Shown here piece by piece: positions 57,398 through 64,000 of a DNA stretch of 64,000 nucleotides (position 1 is the first letter of the stretch; every line of letters begins with the position of its first letter). Source of the DNA: Lota lota (taxonomy: Eukaryota > Chordata > Actinopteri > Gadiformes > Lotidae); assembly GCA_026745465.1 (NCBI GenBank), contig JACYXH010000515.1, positions 551,001-615,000 of the forward strand. Direction: 5' to 3'. The notes beneath the pieces are model-generated. The model saw only the letters and a list, made by a program, of their open reading frames with translations, did no database searches and was not told the DNA's origin. Both the position numbers and the translations under genes were made by a program.

Positions 57398-58772
57398 CTC
57401 TTCGGTCGATTGGTATGAACAAGGGGAGTTATGTGTCTTTTAAAGACGTCATTATGGTGGCTTTAAAAAAAAATTGGGAACCTTATTTTTTTGCTTGATG
57501 AATACACTTTAGTCCCCCTTTAAAAACAAATCCTACTTAGCTCACCAAAAGAAAAAGAGAAGACAAAGAAAAAACTGGAAGAATAAAAGAACAGTAAATC
57601 ACTCAAAACACATATGGCATCATCATCATCCTAATCAAAGTCACGCTGTCATGGAAACAGCGACGATCAACATCTTTCCCAACTCCCCAAAGATGGCTTT
57701 TCCATTGTCGTCCCGATAACAGCCAAAAAATGGTCTGTCGGGATTTTATTTCCGTTAAACACACACGTTTCGTAGATAAAGCCGCAAGTTATCACTAGTG
57801 AGCACGCGCCGAGCCTTGAGTGATTGTAACTGACGCTTTATAGCAAACTTTGGAGCCTAAAAAGCGTCAGATAGAGAGTGGTGGAGAACTAGAGAGAGAG
57901 AGATTAAATGAGGCTCCAGGTGTGTGAATGAGAGCCACAGAGAGTCCAGCCAAAACACGCAGAAGAACTTGCGTGGTGGGTCAAAAGCGTTAAGCTACAA
58001 CCAGGTATAATTACCACAGTATCACATTCGGTTGGCTCCTGTGTTCTGCTTGCTTCTAGGGTGGTGGTAAGGATAAGCCAGAACAGTGCCTCTGTATTCC
58101 CCTTTTCCCATCCATCTTCCATCTGTGTTTTGTCCTTTTTTTCCCCCCTTTTAAAATAACCTCTGGAATTACCCACAAGGCATTGCACAATATAAGCATT
58201 GTTCTACGAATGCTTAAAGTTTTTTTTCCGGTTTGTTTGTCGTCGTCGTTGTGTTGTTGTGTGGTTCATGTTCAAAGTAGGACTTTAAAGCGTAGGGTAA
58301 CAGGACAGGCCCCCGGGGGCCACACAGATTTCTCATTTCCCACTTTTCATTAACACGGGGAATAGCTGTAAATGAAAGCACAGTGGAAACATATAGTCGC
58401 TTCGAAACCTCTTAGCGAGTTAAATGTAAAGATTTAACAGTCCCAACAGTCTTCCGTTGTTTTTCTGCGAAGCCAACGTCTGAAATACATTCACATTACA
58501 ATATTCATATTTCCCATGCTTATTTGTTTACGACATTGTTTATTAAATTAGCGTCATTCGAAACACCTGGCGAAAACTTTCTTTTATTTAAATACCGAAC
58601 TCAAACGACCCCGAGAGAGAGAGAGTACGATGGAAGGTTCTCAATACTAACCACAGGCCGGTGTGATTTTAATTTCAGCTATGCTGGGGCAAAACATCTC
58701 CCTGCATTTTTCTTTCTTCTGTTTTTGCTGTTGTCTTGGTTGTTGTGTTGTTGGTTTCCTCCATTAAAGGAA

Positions 58773-58813
58773 AGCTCCAGAACCAAGCTCCAGAACCAAG
58801 CTCCAGAACCAGC
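58773..58813. repeat. 14-bp tandem, three copies
   Basis: 'agctccagaaccaa' is repeated three times, the last copy truncated. Confidence 0.92.
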
Positions 58814-58833
58814 CTGTCCAGCATCTGAGGATG

Positions 58834-58868
58834 ACTCCCTGGCACCGGCCAGCCCAGTGCCAGGGAGT
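58834..58868. repeat. Perfect 12-bp inverted repeat
   Basis: actccctggcac (58834-58845) pairs exactly with 58857-58868 around an 11-nt loop. It lies just after a short tandem and just before a long (CT)n array. Confidence 0.92.
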
Positions 58869-58907
58869 TTTCCAATCCAGAGACTCCAATGGAAGATTAC
58901 CACTTTT

Positions 58908-59021
<114 letters not shown>

Positions 59022-59039
59022 TGCTCTCAAATTTTTTTA

Positions 59040-60700
59040 ACTATGCGGTCAAGTAATTTCAGCCCATAACCCAGGAACAAGACAAGACCTAATAAATGGC
59101 CAGCATTACAAGTAGCACCTACTGTTACTCTGCGACCACCGAACCCCTCCCCTTCGCTCTCCATCTCAAACAGAACCAGATGTTTTGGAGTTTTTTTTTT
59201 CAGGGGGTCGCCGTCCAGGACATGATAAAACCTTAGACGCCATCGAGGGGCGTCAAAGTCAAACGTTTTTTCGAGGCTGCGTGGTCTGTAAACCACAATT
59301 GGAATTTTATTAGAAATTTACCATCGTACAACAAGTCAACAGATGAAGGAATGTTGTTTTGTAGCCACGGTAGCTTAGGGAAGCGGGAATTTACCGTTTG
59401 AGTTACTGCAGTCCTGCCCATGGAATACCTTCTCAAGGTTTGGGTAGAGAAATATGCCCATTGATTATACAACAAAAAACATACACCCATGCAAACATGC
59501 ACATCTATTTATCCATAAGGAAGACAGGGTCAGTCCGACAGGGACTATTAGACGAAGACTGCTTTAAGCTTGCGTTGTTATTTTCCACTCACACATTTCT
59601 GAATAACTTTCAATAATTAGATTTTTAATCTTACATGATGAGCCTACCATCTTTAGCAGGCTGTTCAAAAACAGTGGCAAGCAGCGGGAAAAAAGGGAAA
59701 AATGGTGGCAAGCTGGCATGGTAATTATTTTTTTATTACACCCTAACCGCTACATGTTATTATCTAGCACCCAGACTGTGTTTTTCAAGAGGTGTGGACA
59801 TTGGGAGTAGTTATGAGCTGTTTTTAATAGAGCATACCATTAGGGCTAAAATGACCGCCACTCGCTATGGTGCCATGAAAAATTGCCACGGCGACACAAC
59901 GAATGGATTGGCGGCAATTCTATTATCCGCTGTAATTGGATCTTTTACAATTTTGGTGTAGGAGTGTGCTGTCCGGACTCCAGCGGTTAACAGCATGTAG
60001 TCCTAAAACGACAACCGCAACTACAAATAGTTGTTTTTATAACTGCTTAACCTTCAAGTCTTTTTTATCAGGTTAGCATTTCAAGTGCGTGGAGGTCAAT
60101 GTTTATTATAAACATACTTTTTTATGTTCATCTGATACATAACAAGTTAATTTATTTGCTCACATGTGCTTTAGACTTGGGGTTCAGCTCATCTGTACCC
60201 CTGACATCGGTATATATGGACTGTTTTAGAGCGCAATGAAGAACCTGTCGGGAAACTGTTAGTGCTCCTTCAAAATAAAAGCCCAAAACACCTTGGGCCA
60301 AGATGATTGGGCCGAATCTAGTCTCACAAATCAGATTTTAGGTTGATAATCTAAAATCCAATGGCAGATGAGGTCATATCTGGGTGAACGGGGCATTTCA
60401 CTTTCTTTTGCTTCATATTCATATTCATATTTGTTTCGACCTATTGTGTTGCTGTAGGCGGGGATCCGTGCATAATTGGCGAACACAAACTCGGCCAGCA
60501 GTAGTACATTTATAAAAGTGTATGTAATGGTTTGCACTGTGTAGACTGGCCACTGTACAAATGCACGTATTACAATCCTTCTGAAAGCTTTATCCACACA
60601 GGCAAACTTGTTTTCTTCAGTAGAATATCTCCGTTAGGAAACAGGAAACAAGGCTTAACTCCACCCCTTGCAGTTCTTGGTTTCCGACCCAGGCTCTGTT
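59040..60700. other. Unique sequence, no gene seen
   Basis: AT-rich DNA. The part at 59840-59960 is complex, with aattgcc (59880s) and its inverse ggcaatt (about 59913) and a gtaattgg site; it may be regulatory. A short (ATTCAT)n lies near 60414-60432. Confidence 0.4.
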
Positions 60701-60714
60701 CTGCCTTCCCGCAG

Positions 60715-60888
60715 AAGTTCCGCTATACCGTGGAAGGACTGCTGGATCCGAGATTAGGCCAAATCGAACTCCTAAATTGTGATGCTGAGAATCAACCCTA
60801 CAGCACAAACACCATTTCATCACTGATCCTCCAAGGGATCAGTGCCACGAACATCAAAGCAACTTGGAACTCAATATTATGTCAGTAA
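60715..60888 (+). CDS. Weak candidate terminal exon
   Basis: A strong acceptor (tctgttctgccttcccgcag) precedes 57 open codons and a TAA stop. The peptide begins KFRYTVEGLLDPRLGQIELL and ends NIKATWNSILCQ; its composition is protein-like and not repetitive. Within it, cactgatcc (60821-60829) and ggatcagtg (60836-60844) form a perfect hairpin. No AATAAA is seen shortly downstream, no family was recognised, and no upstream exon was found. Confidence 0.18.
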   Translation, partial: KFRYTVEGLLDPRLGQIELLNCDAENQPYSTNTISSLILQGISATNIKATWNSILCQ

Positions 60889-61919
60889 TCATTTCTGAGA
60901 AATGTGGTCAGTGCAAAGAGACTTTGACGCCTAGGCATGACGCATCGTTTCGCTGTAATCGATCAGGCGTCTATGTGCTGTTTGGGATATTTCAAGTTAG
61001 TCATTCAGGAAAATACTATGCAAACATACCCCCTTACTTTACTCAACCATTACATCACACCCAAAAGCAAGGAAACTAAACCAAAAACAGCTACAGCGGC
61101 CAACCTTCTGAGGCGTAAAATCGAGCAGAGTGCGATAGAGAGGCAAAAGACCATCAACACTGCACTCAATTATCACACCTGTTTTAATTCCAAATCGGGG
61201 GGAACATTACCGTTCTTAAGCTGGGGGCAAAACGGAAAAACCTAGCTAAAAAGGTCATCGTGGCAATTACTCCCACAAATGAATAAGTCCAGTGTAGGTA
61301 CAGCCCGGGGGCTTCAAGAGAGGGCCCCGGAGTCCCCGGGCGGTAAGGGTGGCCCCAGAACCCCTTGGCACACAGGGGCGATGACGTGACACGTCAAATA
61401 AATGTCTGCACACACAAAGCCGGCGCGCACAAGAGAAATGTACTCTTGTGCTTTCTGCATAAACAAGTCCATGTTTTATTTTTCGGTTGTTTTTTTTCCC
61501 ACCGTCCACTGTTAGAGAGGAGAGAGGAGCTGAGCCTGTGTTTTCATTTTGCTTGTTGGCCCTTCGTGTGCAAATATACGGTGTGTGTATGAAATATAAA
61601 CCTGCCTGGCAAACATTGTCACGGGAGGACATCCGTAATACGGCAGGGGAAGGGGGGACTCTCAGGGACACTAATGCAGTCGGAGATGTAAACGGAAGTC
61701 TGCTGTCCTTGCGGAAGAGCAGTATATATATTTGCATGTTCACTTGGAAAAGTGTTAAAGTCATCTGCTACACGAATGACTTTGACATGACCAACTGTTG
61801 TGAAGCTTTCATTGAAAATAATACTGCAAGTCGATTGGTTGCAACTAACATGTTAACATGCTGTTTACATGTTAATGAACTCATCTATACATCTACATCT
61901 ATAACTCATTTATACAATG

Positions 61920-62254
61920 AATGCCTTGCTAACATTTTGTAATACCATAGGTAGGTCATTTATAAGCCTTTAGTGAATGATGAACAAATCATTAACAGAA
62001 CATTCATTTATCACTGTTTAGTGAATCCTTAAAAAAAACATTAATATACATTTGTAGATGATGAATAAATGCTATGTTAAAGGGCCCCTATTTTACCAAC
62101 AGGTGTGATGTTGATTAGCCATTACAAGCCAAGTTGGTACAGTCCACCCAGTAGGCTGGTAGGCTAAATAATGTTTTGCTAATTATTAGTTCATCATTAA
62201 CTAAAGGCTTATACATGACTTATGAAAGTTATTAAAAAGTGTTAGCAAGGCATT
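61920..62254. mobile_element. MITE with 66-bp terminal inverted repeats
   Basis: The left end 61920-61985 and right end 62189-62254 are reverse complements at 56 of 66 positions (starting aatgccttgctaac and including 'tataagccttta' and 'aatgatgaac'). The 335-bp element has no coding capacity. Its centre (about 62078-62175), starting 'ttaaagggcccctattttac', looks like a different teleost repeat inserted in it. Target duplications are not clear. The superfamily cannot be set from these ends. Confidence 0.8.
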
Positions 62255-62675
62255 TTCCAGCATGTTCACAGGTTCTTTTTCCATTTTCTATTTTTCTGTT
62301 TTGGTAGTGCAAGTCCAAACTTAAAATGGTGCCCATGTTGTGTGGTCTGTTCGTGTCCTGGTCTCATCATAACATCCCATCCCTGGAAGCACACTCACCA
62401 CCCACAGCCAACCGTATCCAAACAAAAGGGGACCAGAGGGTCAACTCACTACTCATGGAGCCCACAACAGTCTGACCAGCGTGGAGCTGAATCCTCCTGG
62501 GGATGAAGAGGACTGCACCGCCATGGTAGTGCGCCTAGTGAGGAGAAGGAGGAAGAGGAGAAGGAGGAGGAAGAGGGCCACTTTTTCCCCTCCCCTAAAC
62601 TTAGAAGGCTTAAACATAATTATGTCAACTGGTGGAGGACCTCCGGGGCAACGCAGAGGGTCTGACCGGCCCTGA

Positions 62676-62712
62676 CACGCACACACACGCACACACACAC
62701 ACAGTGTGTGTG
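62676..62712. repeat. CA block abutting GT block
   Basis: CA with CGC interruptions runs straight into GTGTGTGTGT, making a short perfect hairpin around 'acacacagtgtgtgt'. Confidence 0.94.
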
Positions 62713-62776
62713 TCAAGCCTGGACCCCCTTCGAACCCCACCCCATCGACCCCACACACACCCCCTCTCCCCACCCA

Positions 62777-62901
<125 letters not shown>

Positions 62902-62994
62902 AAACAACAACAACAAGAGCGCTCCGCGCCGACCCCATGCCAAAGTCCACCTGAAGCGCTGGAGGAGTCGGCTGGCTGGTGAAAATCAACACGC

Positions 62995-63014
62995 CTAATG
63001 ACACCCTTCATTAG
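62995..63014. promoter_or_regulatory. Inverted pair of homeodomain-type sites
   Basis: ctaatga and tcattag are exact inverses 6 bp apart, each holding a TAAT/ATTA core. The pair sits in CG-rich unique sequence. A function as a homeodomain dimer site is an inference. Confidence 0.35.
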
Positions 63015-63174
63015 TCATGCGCCCGGACGCCCCCGGTGGCATGCTACGGCTCGCCTCGCTCCGACGGTGAGCAGTGGAAAGTCAGGATCACCGCGGGCTG
63101 GTGACTAACCCACTGTTGACATACCAGGGCCGGGGCCAGCCCTGGGGGTGGGTCCACAAGCTGCACAGGGGCCC

Positions 63175-63205
63175 CTGGCCTGGCCTGGCCTGGCCTGGCC
63201 CAGGC
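63175..63205. repeat. (CCTGG)n tandem ending in a palindrome
   Basis: Five CCTGG units, the last joined to its inverse (ggcctggcccaggcc). Confidence 0.92.
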
Positions 63206-63319
63206 CGGACCGTGGGGCAGTACAGGGGAGATGATCGAATGCACCGTGAATCACTCGCGATACACTCATTCTCTGGGTTTTCTTTGGGTGGATTTTCAAA
63301 AAAGAACTGAGTCCTCTCC

Positions 63320-63351
63320 GTGGTGGTGGTGGTGGTGGTGCTGGTGGTGGT
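63320..63351. repeat. (GGT)n trinucleotide array
   Basis: About ten GGT units with one GCT. Confidence 0.94.
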
Positions 63352-63359
63352 GAACAATT

Positions 63360-64000
63360 AAAAGAATGTTGTTGGAGATGAGTATATCGGTAAGTGTAGT
63401 GACGTTCTGACTCTGTCTGCTCTAACCTACTACTTGTGGGGGTAGTAAATAGTAATACTTGAAAGAAATCGGAGAGATCTTGCGCGAGTTTCTCGCTAAA
63501 TGTAGTGCTCTTTGTCAGCACTGCTCGCACAAATGAAATGTGTTCCATTTTTAATATTTGTCGGGTGGAGGTAACACTTTCGTAAAAACTCGATTTTTCT
63601 TCCATGGTCTTACACAACTAGCCGGACCAATGTTTGGCTGAAGTACAGAAGTACAGCAGAGAACCGTTGCAATTCGTCATAAAATATATATATGTGTTTT
63701 TCGGTTTAAGTTGCCATAATACTGCAAACCAAACAAACTATCGCCGCGGTATCTATGTAAGACACGTCTCTCCTTGTATAATAAAAAATAACTGAAATGA
63801 TTCAACTTTTGGTTTTGACAACAAAGTCCTGCAGAGCTAATTCATGACCGGACCGAGGGGAGTTGCTTGCTACCACTTAAAAACCAATTCATCATCCACC
63901 TCTTTTTTTATTTCCAAGGTGTGTAACCGCAGTCGACTGCGGCCTTCTCTAAATCTCCTTTCCACTTTTTAATTAAAACCGAAAAACAAGCACTAACACC
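63360..64000. other. Unique AT-rich sequence, no gene seen
   Basis: No repeat, tRNA-like box or convincing exon recognised up to the window end. Confidence 0.45.

Overview
This window looks like teleost fish nuclear DNA and is almost entirely non-coding. It is dominated by long CA/GT and GA/CT dinucleotide arrays. It also carries an unusual set of long G or C homopolymers and fragments of dispersed repeats familiar from teleost genomes: tRNA-headed SINEs whose tails contain 'ctttggataaaagcg', elements with 'ttgtgaagccctttgagac', and elements with 'gtttatttgtatagc'-type starts. The microsatellite load resembles what is described for codfish (Gadidae), but the species cannot be fixed from sequence alone.

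No open frame could be matched to a known protein family. The longest frames are translations of simple repeats (Leu-Ser, Arg-Glu, Cys-Val and Thr-His polymers) and are not genes. The longest non-repetitive frame, 178 codons on the minus strand at 25514-26050, has no recognisable domain. The window is best read as intergenic or long-intron sequence. Four short segments have splice-like borders and an open frame (4487-4606, 33044-33169, 42481-42580, 60715-60888). They are listed as weak exon candidates only.

Layout: 1-16 kb is AT-rich unique sequence cut by G/C homopolymers, (AG)n, (CT)n, a 60-bp minisatellite (11.7-12.05 kb) and several dispersed repeats. 16.9-17.5 kb is a nearly A-free GT/T array open in all three forward frames. 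18-26.5 kb holds a complete dispersed element, an LTR- or promoter-like block (23.6-24.1 kb), a CCAAT-rich block (25.3-25.55 kb) and nested inverted repeats with a poly(A) signal (26.2-26.4 kb). 27-41 kb is the densest microsatellite zone. It includes an 83-base G run followed directly by a near-perfect 33-bp hairpin (31742-31816) and a palindromic AT-rich repeat (37.8 kb). 41.6-49.6 kb contains paired CRE sites in a palindrome, regulatory-looking unique DNA and a CpG-rich patch. 50-64 kb has fewer homopolymers, a minus-strand SINE (51.87-52.0 kb), a MITE with 66-bp terminal inverted repeats (61.92-62.25 kb) and two more long GA/CT arrays.

The most noteworthy structures are the microRNA-precursor-like hairpin at 31742-31816, the 33-bp perfect palindrome at 15552-15584, the cruciform-type repeat at 37789-37887, the dual-CRE palindrome at 42185-42210, and the excess of G/C homopolymers over A/T ones.
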